A DNA stretch of 64,000 nucleotides from Linanthus parryae (lineage: Eukaryota > Streptophyta > Magnoliopsida > Ericales > Polemoniaceae), in NCBI GenBank assembly GCA_023055425.1, contig JALGPY010000009.1:55676616-55740615 (forward strand), read 5' to 3'. The notes beneath the pieces were generated by a model that worked only from the letters and a program-made list of their open reading frames with translations, ran no database searches and was not told the DNA's origin. The translations under genes and the position numbers were made by a program. Positions 44,291 to 56,396 of this stretch are shown in pieces (position 1 is the first letter of the stretch; every line of letters starts with the position of its first letter).

Positions 44291-47200
44291 TCAAAACAAA
44301 TTCTTGATTAAGGAGTCTTGGGGCCCGAACTGCTCGCTCAGCTTCTCCACTTGTTTCACTTCTTGCTTCAGTTGCTCGCACTTGGCATTCATTTCGTGAT
44401 ACAGCTGCAAAGCTTCATCAAATTTTTGCTTTTGCTGCTCCACCTTCTGCATCTCAGCTGCGAGATTCTGGTGACCGAGATTCAAAGTTACAGCTGCGCG
44501 AATCAGTGTAACTCTATCCTTGAGGAATTTGAAACCAAGTCTGCCTTGGACTTTGAACAGGAGATTTTGGCACATGCCACACAGCAATTCAGCACTCTGG
44601 GCCGAAATGGTCGCAGGTGTAGCCGCAGACAGCTGCTCCAGTATCCAGATGGCTTCAGTAAGGAATAGCCTCCTGTCAAAAGGTCTGATCTCCAGAGATC
44701 TCACAAACGATCGGGGGTACCTGAGACGCATTCGAACCACCCAGTCTACATCGGTTTGCTTCAAACCTGAGACACCAAAAATGAGTTATAATGTCAGAAC
44801 TCGCAAGCAAATAATGCGACGTGCGAACGGTAAATCTTTACTTACCAGTGCCTTCTAGAATTTCATGAAGAGAAGGGATGCGGGCCACTGGGTTGTTCGA
44901 AGACTGCCCTCGCTCCATGGCTCTCCTATCAGCTGCGAGCTCCAACCTCTCATAGTCAGGAGGAAGAGTGTAGGCCGCACCAGCTGCGACTACATTCCCA
45001 ACCTGCGAGCCCCAAATGCTCCACGCAGGAATAGGTGCTTCTGGCTCAGTCATCGCCGGAGGCGAAGGGACAGCCGAAGTCGCTGGGCAGAGGACACTCC
45101 CAGAGGCGAAAACATTAGCATCACTTGTCCTTTCTTCCTCACCACCGGTACGGACACCTTCGTCCATCGGCGCAGCATCAGCTTCGACATCATCGGAGAG
45201 TTCAATGACATCCTCGAGATGCTCGCTTGCGTGTCCAGCAGCTGCGACGGGCTTCTCGGTATGAGAGCTCGAAATTGGAACATGGGATGCAGAAGGCTGA
45301 CTTCTCTGCTCCAGCTCAGGTTCCTCAGCATGACCTGCGATACCAAATGCGACAATGTGAGGTAACTTGTGTTATAAGTTATTTCGCTATCTTTACTAAA
45401 GCTAAGAATAAGCACCTCCACGCGAAGGTGGGATTGAGGTATCCTCATCGTACACTAGGGACGTGGAACCGTGCCCTATCAGTGTATCCTCACTAAGCAA
45501 ATCTTTAAGAGAAGCGTGACCTGGGACGCGAGTAAACCAGTCATGATTTTGCCTCAAGTGGCTACAGCCTAGTATGCGCATATCACTCAAAATAATTACC
45601 TGAGGGTTCTCCGCATTTGCTTACCAACCAACGGCGAATGTCAGGCTTTGACACACCGTGCTTTAACGCACCCACAATTACATCTCTATAAGTAACCGCG
45701 AGATTGAAGATCTCACCTTTATCGCCACCTGCGATCTCTGCGAAGTCCGCTTGGACTTGCTCTAGCTCTGCTGCATCCTCTCCGGGAACCTCATCTTCCT
45801 CCTCCACATGAGGAGCCACTTCTTCGGGAAGCTCGTCTTCCTCGCCAACTGGACGCACTAAGTCGTCAACATGCTGCTCCTCGAGGCTCCGCTGTTTCAC
45901 ACGCTCGAGCTCCTCTTCCTCTCGCTGCCTTCTTCTTTCAGCAGCCTCCACGGCTGTCTTCCGGGATTCAGCAAGAACATCCTCGCTTATAGGATCATCT
46001 GAAATGCCAGAATGGGCATCTCTCTTTTGCCTCTTGGCCACGAGGCCACCAACGGCTTCATCATCATCATCTGCGAATACATAATTGGTTCAAAGAAAAG
46101 AACTGCAAAGAAGTCAGGATAAAAGGCAAGGAGATGCGACGGAAGTACCTCCTGATTCTTCCTCGTACAGCACAACTGTTGCTTCTTCTTCTTCATCACT
46201 TGCCTGGGGCTCCTGTCTCTCTTCCTCCTCTTGGTTGAATGGAACGAAAGTCTCAACTGCGAGATCTTTTCGCACTTTGCTGGGCATACGACCCTTGCCT
46301 TTGTCCTTGATGGAAAGGGACCTCACTGGGGGAGAAGCTGGAGCACTCCTAGGGGAAGAAATCGTAATTCCCTTTTGCCTGGGTCTCTTCACTCTCGGCG
46401 CCGCAGTCGCTGGAGGGGACGGGTCATCTCTAGGAGGAGACGGAGCCGGAGGGTTATCTATCAGCGAGTCAGCAAAAGTATTCATGGCTGCGCGAACCTT
46501 TGTTTCGACCTCGGCATCCATCCTCCATGCTAGCCGGTACGACTCCCCCTTCCTTCTGGTGGCAACAATGGTGTCCACCAGCGATTTGGAGCGATCGCCA
46601 GCTGCGAACCTCCGCACATGACACTGAAACAATACAGAACGAAAAGCATCAGCGCAAGGAAAAATCAAAAAGCTTAAAGCACACAAGGAAATTGCTTACC
46701 TCAGCAAACGCCTTGCTATATTTGATGACCTGCGCGTCACCCTTCTTGATTGCGTCGACTTGCTCCTTCAGAATGAAATCGGGGCACAAATGGTTCTCGC
46801 GGTCCCACAGCGAGTAGCAACCATACTCAGACTCGCTCAAACTGCAATTGGGGCGAAACGGAAAAGAGTTTCTCTTGATCAAGGGGGCCCTTCCTGGCTG
46901 CGCCGCCGCCTCCGTCTCAATCCTCGTTTGCTGGGCAACCCAGTATGCGAGCCAGTTCTGGGAACAACCACCCTTGCGAGTTCCCGCAGGCTGCTCAAAG
47001 GGAAGATTGCTCATGAGGACCGTCTTGCACTCCTTTGTCAGCAAACGCTTGTAGCACCCTCTGATGATAGACTGGGGCCAGATCGATGGGGCAACTGCAT
47101 CAAAACCAAACTGAGGAGAGACCCGAGTGGGGTCAACATCCACTGTAAGCCTTTCATACCGTGGCGCGAGCTCACGAATATGCTCTGCAAGGGCAGGAAG

Positions 47201-48579
47201 AGAACCTCGCAGACACCAACAAAAGAACTCACGATAGCGCTCGTGGAAATGCGGCCCCTTTTCAAAGAGAAGGTCTTCTGACAAGACCATACCTTTGGAA
47301 GGGTATAGCTTTGGGAACCACCGCACATTCTCAACACGTGTGGCATAGGGCCTGGCAGTAAAATCCTTTCGTATGTCGCATATCAAACTCCAAGTGCACT
47401 TGGTGTTGCTTGCTCCAAACCATCTCGCAGCTCTTCCGCTGTTGCGCGCTTCTGTCTCGCCTGGGGGACACCACTTATCAAGTGGGAGGGGAGTTGGAGC
47501 ATAAGACGGCCAGCGCTCGAAAACCCACATTGTCAGAAAGCTGATATTGACAAAGGTCAGAACATCGAGGCGGCCACGCGATTCCCTCATCGCCAGAACA
47601 AGCTGATCCAGCCTATAATATAGCGTGCCTAAGACCAAGGGTCCGAGTGCGACTCTCTGGCCAAGAGCGAGCCTCACAGCAAGTGGCAGCACATGGTAGA
47701 AGACCCCGTCATGGGGGTGACCATCAATCAGATACCTCGACAGCCAAGCACAGAGAAAGGCACAAAGGGTTAAATGATAACCCTTGCCCCCTACATAATT
47801 CTCGGCCTCCGGGTTCTCGCTCAAAAGCTTCTTAGTAATGCTGCTGTTCGCATAGTCTCGGAAGAAGTACTGCAACCACTTGTTCCAGGTATTCTTCGCA
47901 GACGTATCCACCAGCTGCCAGTTCGGAAGAGGCTTTGTAGTGGTCCACCGAGTGGAGATTTTCTTTACCTCTGCTAGGCACTCCTCCATCTGCGCATACA
48001 AAGCCATTTCAGCAGATGTCCTCAAGTGACTCAAGGGGTCCACCTCGCCCATGGGGGAAAGCTCATACAGCATTTGAACGTCCTCGAGCGTGGGAGCAGC
48101 CTCGAACTCAGCAAAATGAAACGTGTGAGTCGCGGGCGAGTAACGGGACAGAAGGTCTAGAAGCATGGACTGATCCAACTTCACGGCAGCACCCTTCATA
48201 GCACGGATAGCAAAGAAAATGCCGGCTTCATCGAGAGTCTCGGCGTGATGATCCAACACGTGGTCAATCCACTCATCCATATAGTCCAATTTCTGGACAA
48301 ACGCCTGAGTAGAAATCGCAGCGTATGGGAAGTGCCCATTCTCGATACCCAATCGAACCACATCCTCGGAACCAACCAACTCGAGCAAGGCTGAGTTAAC
48401 TGGCGAGTCAGTGTCAACAATCGCTCAACTGGAACAGGATCAGGCATCCTCTTCGCCTTCACCCTCGCATGATAAAAGTCTTTCCCACCCAGAAAGGGGG
48501 CTTTTCGCCACAGAGCCTGCGGAAGCTCGGGCATCTCTTCATCTTCTTTGACGGGTTTGGTTAGTCTTGTCTTGGCCAT
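44291..48579 (-). pseudogene. Antisense six-exon plant-mobile-domain gene in the Tat element
   Basis: Exons (minus): 48579-46700, 46623-46149, 46070-45600, 45520-45416, 45334-44846, 44766-44291. All introns are GT-AG and 76-81 nt; junction phases are 0,1,1,1,1 and every join stays in frame to the TAA/TAG at 44291. The total is about 1,298 codons if one frameshift in exon 1 (about 48420, between PVPVER and VDTDSPVNSA) is discounted. Exon 1 carries the plant mobile domain (PMD, PF10536-type: SRYSPATHTFHFAEFE, TLEDVQMLYELS, WLSRYLIDGHPHDG, FPKLYPSKGMVLSEDL). Exons 2-5 are acidic, Ser/Pro- and Glu-rich. Exon 6 ends in a Gln/Lys/Glu coiled coil (about 100 aa). The start ATG 48579 follows CGCAG|GA, itself a likely acceptor of a leader intron. 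PMD proteins act in silencing and are often found in transposons; the function here is unknown. Confidence 0.8.
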
Positions 48580-48991
48580 TCCTGCGAAAGGGGCAAGAAA
48601 AAGGGGGGAGAAATACCACACCACACTTCAGTTTGAGTTTTGGAATTTGAGATCTATGCAAACCAAAGCAAACAGTTCCGGTACCAATTCCAGAAATTGG
48701 GGAGTTGATATTGTTAAAAGATTAAGACGAAGCGGGTTCAAAGATCAAAGCCTCTTCACAAATTTCATGGATTTACAGATTCAACGCAGTTCAAGGCAAA
48801 CACTGGTATTTTAAATCAAAAGTAAACGAGGCCAACCTTGTTTCCTTGAAGCTTGCTTGGATATACACAATTGGAGAATACGATTTGCAGTTCTGAACTG
48901 ATGATTGATTATCTGGATCTGCTCTCGAAGATCTCCGGGTACCATTCACTTTGAGAGAAAGAAGTGATGCTTTGCAATAATGGGATACACG

Positions 48992-49001
48992 GTATTTATC
49001 C
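48992..49001 (-). promoter_or_regulatory. Possible promoter TATA for the antisense gene
   Basis: GGATAAATACC on the minus strand, about 410 bp upstream of the antisense ATG and inside the element, before the 3' LTR. Consensus only. Confidence 0.35.
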
Positions 49002-49247
49002 AAAAGAATGAAGGGTTGCGTCCCTTCAGTAGTCGAATCGCAACCGTCACCGTCGTATCGCGCAATCACAGGACGGGCTGACGTCACGCCTAAAACCCTA
49101 AAGGTCAGACGGCACGACTCTAGGGGTTTTAGGTCATAATGACACGCACGGGGGCTGAACTTACCCGTATTTGAATTGGTGCGTGGCGACGACGCGCATG
49201 TTGGTTTCCGCGCATAGAAGCCTATACAGCTATGAGCCTTCACGCGC

Positions 49248-49261
49248 AGAAAGGGGGCTAA
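49248..49261 (+). promoter_or_regulatory. Tat polypurine tract
   Basis: AGAAAGGGGGCTAA directly precedes the 3' LTR TGTAG. Confidence 0.8.
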
Positions 49262-49887
49262 TGTAGATACTGCTTTATGACATGGCAGATCTAGGCCACG
49301 TGGCGACCATCCAGCACACCATATTGTGCTCCACACACACAGGATCACCAGCCGAGCTGATCCATGTGGGGGCTGCGAGACAGAGCCCTCGCATACCACT
49401 GCACGGGACTTGTAGGGACTTTGTGGTTTGGAGGCTAGAGTAAGCCCTGTCGCGTGCGAGCCAAGCCCGCGCGCGACCTTTAGTAACTGTTTTGAGAGAT
49501 CTATGGCACGAGCTCCCTAGACCCGGTCAATCCGGTCAAACCCGGTCAACCTCGTAACGGTTCCGGTACTCGCGCACCACGTGCTCTAACGGTTCCTATA
49601 TACTCGGACGAACGTGCCGTTATGGTTAAGCTAATTAAGCCGCCATTAATGGGCGCATTAACCACACTACAACGGTCATGTTCTCCAGTATATATAGATC
49701 GTTAACCTTTCCATACAAAGGAGGACACACTGCCATACGCGGAAGCTCTGCCAAACCTCTGTCTCTCTCTCAGACATTGCTATTGACTTACTCTCTCCCT
49801 ACACACACCCCTATTCTTCCTGTGCGATCCCTGATCCACTACGCACGGTGTACACGGAGGTCTCCCTGCCGGAATCTCTTGTGCACA
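49262..49887 (+). repeat. Tat element 3' LTR
   Basis: Differs from the 5' LTR at two sites (CTTTGCC/CTCTGCC near 49748; TTCATGTG/TTCCTGTG near 49820). Followed by the TSD GCACC. Confidence 0.95.
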
Positions 49888-49892
49888 GCACC

Positions 49893-50472
49893 CTCCTGTC
49901 ATATTCCATTAGAAAAAAGGAGAGATATACTTTTTCGGACCTTATTACCCCTGCGTATTTTTTGGACTATGTTACATATTGTTTATCATCATGAACACCA
50001 AGAACACATCCATAAAATGTCCAAAACTTCTTGTGCCAATCAGCAAAAATATTGGTAAGAAGCTACCCTAAATATTCCAAACACACTCTGCCTCTCATTC
50101 CAATCACTAACTCTCATTTCACCTCAAATCGCAATTGCTACAACAAGAACACCACCTCCATCCTTGTCGCCGCCGCCGAAATGAAAGAAAACGTTAATAG
50201 CTAAAACTGTAAGTAATATAACCACAACAACCTCAAATTTCTCCTTCAAGCTTTACCAAATGGGCAAGGAAAAGAATGAGGCGTTCACCACATAAAATGA
50301 GGCGGCTGTTGAGGGGGAGAGAAAGAGGGTAAGGGAGAGAGAATAGGGTTAGAAGTGAAGGAGAATGAGAAATGAGAGTAATATATTTGAGGTAATTTTA
50401 TCACATTTTAGGGGAAAAATAGTCTTTTAATTGGTGCTGTTAGTCAACCGTTAGCCTCCATCCAAAAAAAAG
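49893..50472. other. Interior of the long-TIR element, right side
   Basis: Non-coding; includes an AG-rich block (50310-50390). It continues the left part (34385-34419) across the Tat insertion. Confidence 0.5.
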
Positions 50473-50552
50473 GTGCAGACCGTCTTTTTCAAAAACACAG
50501 AGTAACGGAGTGGAATTTATTCTAAACTCAGGGGTGGTCAGTGTCTTTTACC

Positions 50553-50670
50553 CAAAAATAAATGTAATGGTCCCTGTAGTGCAATTGAATGTCAAAAGGG
50601 ACCATTCTCAGTGTAATCCTAATTCAACGACTTTTGAGAAAAAACAAATTATAGTGACCTATTTCTCGAG
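50553..50670. other. Spacer between the TIR element and LINE-D
   Basis: Contains a 9-bp perfect inverted repeat AATGGTCCC (50566-50574) / GGGACCATT (50598-50606), and the left LINE-D duplication TTTCTCGAG at 50662-50670. Confidence 0.5.
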
Positions 50671-50754
50671 TTTTTTTTTTTCAAACAGCAACTGCAATAA
50701 TTTCATTAAGAAATAAACCGGCTATCACAGCCAACCAGTACATCAGCAGAAACA

Positions 50755-53700
50755 TCAATCTAGCTGAAGGGAGCTTCTAGCAAGAACATGAGCATGAGAA
50801 TTCAGTTCTCTAGCTAGAAAGAAAAACTTACAAACAGAAAAAGATTTTGAAAGCTCTAAACAGTCATCAATCAATGCTCCAAATTTGATCATACTAGCTG
50901 AGCTCAAACCATTTAAACACTTGATGACCAATTCACAATCAGAGGCTAAAAAGAAATTTGATAAACTTGAGGATTTGCACCAAAGCAGGGCTTCTCGAAT
51001 CGCCATAGCCTCCAAGATAGCTGGATCAGAAATCCCACAAATTTTCTTCTGAAATAACACAGATTTAGTGCCATCACCAACCTCCAAAACAGCTGCTATA
51101 CCACCAATATTTCTTCTCACATCAACAGCTGCATCAGTGAAAATTCTGTGTCTAATCACATTATCTTCAAGCCATGACAAATCAGCAGCCTTCTTGGATG
51201 GAAGATGAATCAGGGAGTGGTTGCTGCCAGCAAAATCAGAAACCACAGAAACAGCTTTCTGAACAATATGAGAGGGCTCCCATTTGATGCAGTTAAAAAA
51301 CCAGTCATTTCTTGCCTTCCACAAGAACCAGCAGATAGAAATGAAGAGACTCAAATAATAACCTCTATCTGGGGAAGAATCAGCAAATTCATAAATCAAT
51401 TCCCACCACTCCATGACTGAGCATAAATTTTCCTCCTCACATAACAGCCTTAGAGGAGACAGCTTCCACACTAATTTTGCAAAAAAACAGTTTCTAATCA
51501 AGTGGAGTTCATCCTCAATCCCTTCACCACAGACTTTACAGATGCTATCAACATGAACATTCTTCTTTGCCAAGGCTGCTTGAAGAGGGAGAGCAGCATT
51601 TAGCAGCTTCCAAAAGAACATTTTAATCTTTGGTTGGGTGTTAACCCCCCAAAGCTTTCCCCATAACCTTGATCTGCTAGAAGAAGCCTCATGATCATGA
51701 TACTTTTTACTTACAATAAGATTGTAAGCAGATTTAACAGTAAAATCTCCAGAATTAGTAAAGCCCCAGACTCTTTTATCAGCACAAGATATGCCAGAGA
51801 CAGGAATTGATAAAATGGAGCTGGCATCTTCATTATTGAAAAGGCTTTTAACCAAATCAGTGTTCCATGATCTTAGATCATGGTCAATAAGCTCACTGAC
51901 CTTAGAAAGACAGCAGTTGGGAGGCTTTTGAGAAGAAACATTGAACTTTCCAGCTCTAGGCAGCCAAGCATCCTCCCAGATGTTGATGTAGACACCATTG
52001 CATACTCTCCATCTGACTCCTTCTCTAAGAATCTCCCTACCAGCACAAATACTCCTCTAGACCCAAGAGCAGCCTTTAGGAATACTTGCATGCCAAAAAG
52101 ATTTATTATGAAAAAATTTTCCTTTAAAAAAAGATTTGAATAGAAATGGCTCACCATTAATGAGCCTCCATGCTTGTTTAGCAAGGAGAGCTAAATTGAA
52201 GCTGTGAAGATCTTTGAAACCCAAGCCACCTGATTGTTTATTTGCACAAACTTTGTCCCAGCTCTTCCAATGAATCTTCTTCTTGCCTTCATTATTTTCT
52301 CCCCACCAAAAATCAGCCATTAATCTTGTGAGCTTATCACAACAGTGTTTGGGAAAGAGAAGGCATGACATGGCATAAGAAGGGAGGGCTGCCAGCACAT
52401 GTTTAACCAGTACTTCTCTTCCAGCGGGAGAGAGAAACTTTGCATTCCAAGAAGACAATCTGCCCTGCACCTTGTCCTCTAAAAATTTCAAAGCTTGTGT
52501 TTTTGACCTGCCAAACAATGAGGGAAAACCCAGGTATTTGCTCTCTTTAAAATCCTTACTAATCCCCAAATAATATTGAATGTAGCTCTTCAAAATGCCA
52601 CTTGTATTGGGGCTGAAATGCACTTGAGATTTATCTATATTAACTGCTTGTCCAGATGCTTCTTCATAGAGTTTAAGCACAGTATTAATGGCACTACAAT
52701 CAGTCATGGTTGCCTTACAAAAAAGAATAGAATCATCTGCAAAAAGCAGATGGCTAATGCTGGGACAATTTCTTGCAACTTTAATGCCAGAAAACCAATT
52801 TCTGGACTCAAAATAATGCAAGAGAGATGACAGACCTTCAGCACACAGAACAAACAAGAGTGGTGACAAGGGATCACCTTGCCTGATTCCTCTTGAAGGA
52901 GAAATGAAGCCACTGACTTGACCATTCACCACCACTTTGAAAGATGTTGTGCTAATACAAGACATGATCCACCTTCTCCATTTAGCACAGAAGCCCATTC
53001 TTTGCATCAGCCTTTCCAAATAGGACCATTTAACTCTATCCAAAGCTTTAAACATATCCAGTGTAAGAGCCATGGTACCTGAGTTTCCTGATCTCCTGTT
53101 TTTTATAAAATGAAGAACTTCATGGGCAATCATGATATTATCATTAATAAGCCTCCCCTTGATGAAAGCAGACTGATTGAGAGAAATAAGCTGCTCCAGC
53201 ACTGTACTAAGCCTGTTAGCAAGTGTCTTTGAGAGAATTTTATAGGCCACAGGACACAGACTAATTGGCCTGAAGTCTTTGACACTTGTTGGGTTCCTCA
53301 CTTTAGGCAGCAACACAATGTGTGTGAGGTTAAGACTTTTCAGCAAGAAGCCTGACCTGAAAAAACTTTTAATAGCTTTGCATATGTCAGGACCCACTAT
53401 GTGCCAATAGTGTTGAAAAAATTTAGCTGTGAAGCCATCATACCCAGGTGCTTTATCTGGGTGCAATTCAAAGCAAGATTGCTTGATTTCTTCTTCAGTC
53501 ACAGCTTTGGTAAGAAAGTCATTCATGCTTTTATTCACCTTCTTCTTGATAGTAGATAGGACAGCCTCCATATCACCAGTACCATCATCTTTAAATAAAT
53601 CAGAGAAGAAGCCATGGAACTCATTCAAAACATCATCATCATTGCTGCTCCAGGTTCCATCTCTTCTAATAATACCTGCCACATTATTTTGTCTTCTTCT

Positions 53701-54813
53701 TTGCTTAACAGAATTTTGAAAATACTTTGTATTTTTGTCACCAGCCATAAGCCAATTAATTCAGGCTTTCTCTTTCCACAAGATTTCCTCCTCTTTCCAT
53801 AATGCTTCAAGCTCCAACTCAGACTTATGCAGCTCATCCAAATCAGCATAAATGCCATCCTCTCTAAGAGCTGAAACAGTCTCTGTCACCCTTCTAATTT
53901 TAGTAGATAAGCTTCTGTCATGCTCCTTGCTCCATTTTCTAAGTTCTTGCCTGCAAAGCTTGAGCTTGGACTTAAGAGCAAACATAGGACTACCACAAAT
54001 ATTCTGGTTCCAGACTCTCTTAATAAGAGATTCAACATCATTGTTGAGAGTCCATTTTCCTTCAAATCTGAAAATGTAATTCCTTCTAACAAGAGTGGGG
54101 TTCGTATCAAGTAAGAGCATATTATGATCAGAACCAGATACAGTGATGTGAGAAATCTTTGAACTCCCCCAATTGTTTAACCAGCGAGCAGAGGCAAGAC
54201 ATCTGTCTAGTCTCTCCTCAACACACTGGCTACTATCTCTGCGGTTCCACCAAGTGAATGGATACCCAGAGAAGCCTAAATCAATAAGATTTGTGCTGGC
54301 AATAAAATTCTTAAGCAGCTCACAAGAGGTCTCTGATCTTGGCATTCCACCTCTTTTCTCTAAAGGGGAAGAAAGATCATTGAAATCACCCCAGACAATC
54401 ACCTCTGATGGGCCATTGTTCAAATACCCAATGAGATAGGAAAGCTGCTGCTTTCTGATTTCAAAATCAGAATTAATGTAGACAAAAACAATGTGCCAAT
54501 CAGGCTTATCATTAGAGCAGATCTTGACATGAATTAAGAAGGAGCAAAATTTGACAAGATGCAGCTTAAGAGAAGAGGACCAAATAATCCCCAAACCCCC
54601 TGATAAGCCCACAGGATCAACCCAGAAACTGTTTGGTAAAAATCTACTGACATAATTCTTTTGCATAAAGAAAGATCTTCGTTTGGTTTCTCTGAGAAAA
54701 CAAACTTCTGGAGAGTGAAGGTTCAACACCTTCTTGAACTGTTGAATTGTCAGGGATCTGCCAGCTCCCTGACAATTCCAAGCTGTGAGTTTCATTGGTC
54801 CACTTGGGACCAT
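50755..54813 (-). pseudogene. LINE-D ORF2 (EN-RT-zf-RVT-RNase H), two nonsense codons
   Basis: One frame of 1,353 codons. EN starts MKLTAWNCQGAGR and has VWGDFNDLSS and SGSDHNMLLL. A TGA at 53761 replaces the Arg-type codon before INWLMAGDKNTKYF. RT: ELHPDKAPGYDGF, RPISLCPVAYKI, LDMFKALDRVKW, RQGDPLSPLLFVL and SHLLFADDSILF are all present. A TAG at 52057 replaces Trp after GCSWV, before RSICAGREILREG. zf-RVT (KIKMFFWKLLNAALP, CKVCGEGIEDELH) and RNase H (FTDAAVDVRRNIGG, LASDCELVIKCL, ELNSHAHVLA) follow to the stop at 50755. The enzyme set is complete apart from the two stops. Confidence 0.92.
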
Positions 54814-55073
54814 TTGGGGCTGGTTTCCTCCACCCTATCAACAACAAGCGAGTTTTCATGAATCCAGGTCTTAACCTTCTTACCTTCCAACGAGAGAGAT
54901 TTTGAATCATCATCAACGTCCATCCAGTCTTCATCCTTCCTCTTCAGAGCTCCCTTGATGGACGAGGTAGACTGGGTGATCTTCGCTTTATGATCTCTTG
55001 CCAACCTCTTCCATTTCTTTGCGCCCTTACCTTCTCTCTCGATTTTTGAATCCTTCTCTGCAGTTAGGGTTTG

Positions 55074-56396
55074 CTATTCATCGCCCTTCTCTATCGAAGA
55101 AACAGAAGAAGGGGGAAGGGTAAAGTGCTCGTCAATTACTAAACTGCCCTTTTCAGATAAAAGGGATGGGCTGGTGTCATTCGGACCAATAGAATGAGGA
55201 GTGACCTCATTTGGGCTAAGATCATTTTGGGCTTGAACCGGCTTAATGAGATCTGTATTAGTAGAGCCCGAAAAAACCGCGTTTGGTTGATCACCCGACA
55301 TAGCCACCCGGTTTGACTCCGAAACCGGCTCCACTTCCCCTGATCCACCAATTTTTAAAAATCTTTCCAACTCATTACACCCCGCCAAAAGTTCAGTCTG
55401 GAAGGCAGTTTCCAAGGCTGCCTCGCTAGCTGAGCTGCTGATTAATACGCCATTAACTTTGTCGGGCGTGGTCTCCAGGCGACTGTCCAGATTCTGCGAC
55501 GATTGCGATTCCTTCTCTGAGCCGATAGTCACCGGTAACTTTTCCGGCGAAGAAGCTGGACGGACAGTAGCAGAAATATGGTGGGACAATGAAACAGAAT
55601 TGAGAGTACCTCCATTACACTTCTCCTGCCTTTCACTCTCTTGTAACCAAAGTTCAGAAGGTAGTTTAGCCCTCAGCCAACTACCAAAACGAACCTGATC
55701 GTCCTCTGTTTTTCCGGCAGAGCATAAGTTCGGGCTGTGGTCTAGAATACCACACTGTTCACAGATCTTTGGCAGCCTTTCGTACCGAAATTCTACCTTT
55801 GTCAAGCATTGGCATTTAAGCTTCAGATTTGCCTCTTTTGGGATGGGTTTAGTAACATCAAGTAGCACCTTCAATCTAGCGATTCTCCCTTCATTTGTGG
55901 CCTTCTATGGTGCATTTGCTTCCAATAACTCCCCAAATTTACACCCAATCTTCTTGAACACTTTGTCCGTAAAGCACAGACTAGGGAGTTTCCAGACTTG
56001 GACCCAAAATGGAGTTAATTTGAAAGAAGCTTCGCTCAGTTCCTTTGACAACTCCCATTTTTGCAGAACCATAAGATTATTCTTAAAAAAACAGGGTCTT
56101 CCTCTTAAGATCTTCTCCATCTCCTCAGGATTTTTGAGAAAGAAATGGAAAAAATTTCCATGGATATGCTCTACTTTCATACCTTCTGGCTTGCCCCAGA
56201 TTGACCACATAGTTCTCTTAAGCCCCGCCAGGTTTTGTGATTTAGAGGAGAGGATCTTCCCCACCATACTGCAAGTGTATTCCTCAATCCTCTCCTCAAC
56301 TTTGTCATCGCTAAGCTCGATGTCAAGATCTTCCTCCGAGTGTATATCCACCTGCTGAATACCTTCAATTAAGCCTTTCTCTATCTCTTCATTCAT
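55074..56396 (-). pseudogene. LINE-D ORF1 (DUF4283, CCHC), one nonsense codon
   Basis: A frame of about 440 codons from ATG 56396 (MNEEIEKGLIEG). The DUF4283-like region (about residues 40-150) contains WSIWGKPEGMKVEHI, RGRPCFFKNNLMVLQKWE and FWVQVWKLPSLCF. TAG at 55905-55907 interrupts after LLEANAP, and the frame continues ARLKVLLDVTKPIP with the knuckle CEQCGILDHSPNLC. The C-terminal half is Ser/Glu/Pro-rich. A gap of 260 bp separates the stop from ORF2, unlike the TAATG overlap in LINE-C. Confidence 0.9.

Larger units (their letters stand above)
34420..49887 (+). mobile_element. Tat-lineage Ty3/gypsy element, young, 15.5 kb
   Basis: Both LTRs are 626 bp (TGTAGATAC...GTGCACA) and differ at only two positions that I could see. 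The TSD GCACC is at 34415-34419 and 49888-49892. The order gag, in-frame TGA, protease-RT-RNaseH-second RNaseH-integrase, tandem array, antisense multi-exon gene, PPT is typical of the Tat clade, which carries a second RNase H and extra ORFs. A frameshift in integrase and one in the antisense gene show that this copy is already damaged. Confidence 0.95.
34305..50552. mobile_element. Long-TIR DNA element, split by the Tat element
   Basis: The left end (34305-34384) and the right end (50473-50552, reversed) share about 80 bp of imperfect inverted repeat starting GGTAAAAGACAC and including CTGAGTTTAG and CTGTGTTTT. Without the gypsy insertion it is about 775 bp. The flanks are A-rich on both sides (LINE-C poly(A) left, AAAAATAAA right), compatible with a 9-bp duplication but not decisive. 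No transposase ORF is seen. It may be a Mutator-like non-autonomous element. Confidence 0.6.

Noticed and set aside
45570..45599. A 31-nt intron ending at CATACTAG in the antisense gene
   Set aside because: It is too short for plant splicing; the acceptor at 45521 gives a 79-nt intron that matches the other introns and keeps the frame.
48791..49399. 202-codon minus-strand ORF overlapping the Tat 3' LTR
   Set aside because: Its first part is LTR sequence, also open at 34294-34557, and it has no domain.
50566..50606. AATGGTCCC/GGGACCATT hairpin as a terminator or MITE
   Set aside because: Arms are only 9 bp, with no TSD or further inverted repeat; it is listed only as part of the spacer.
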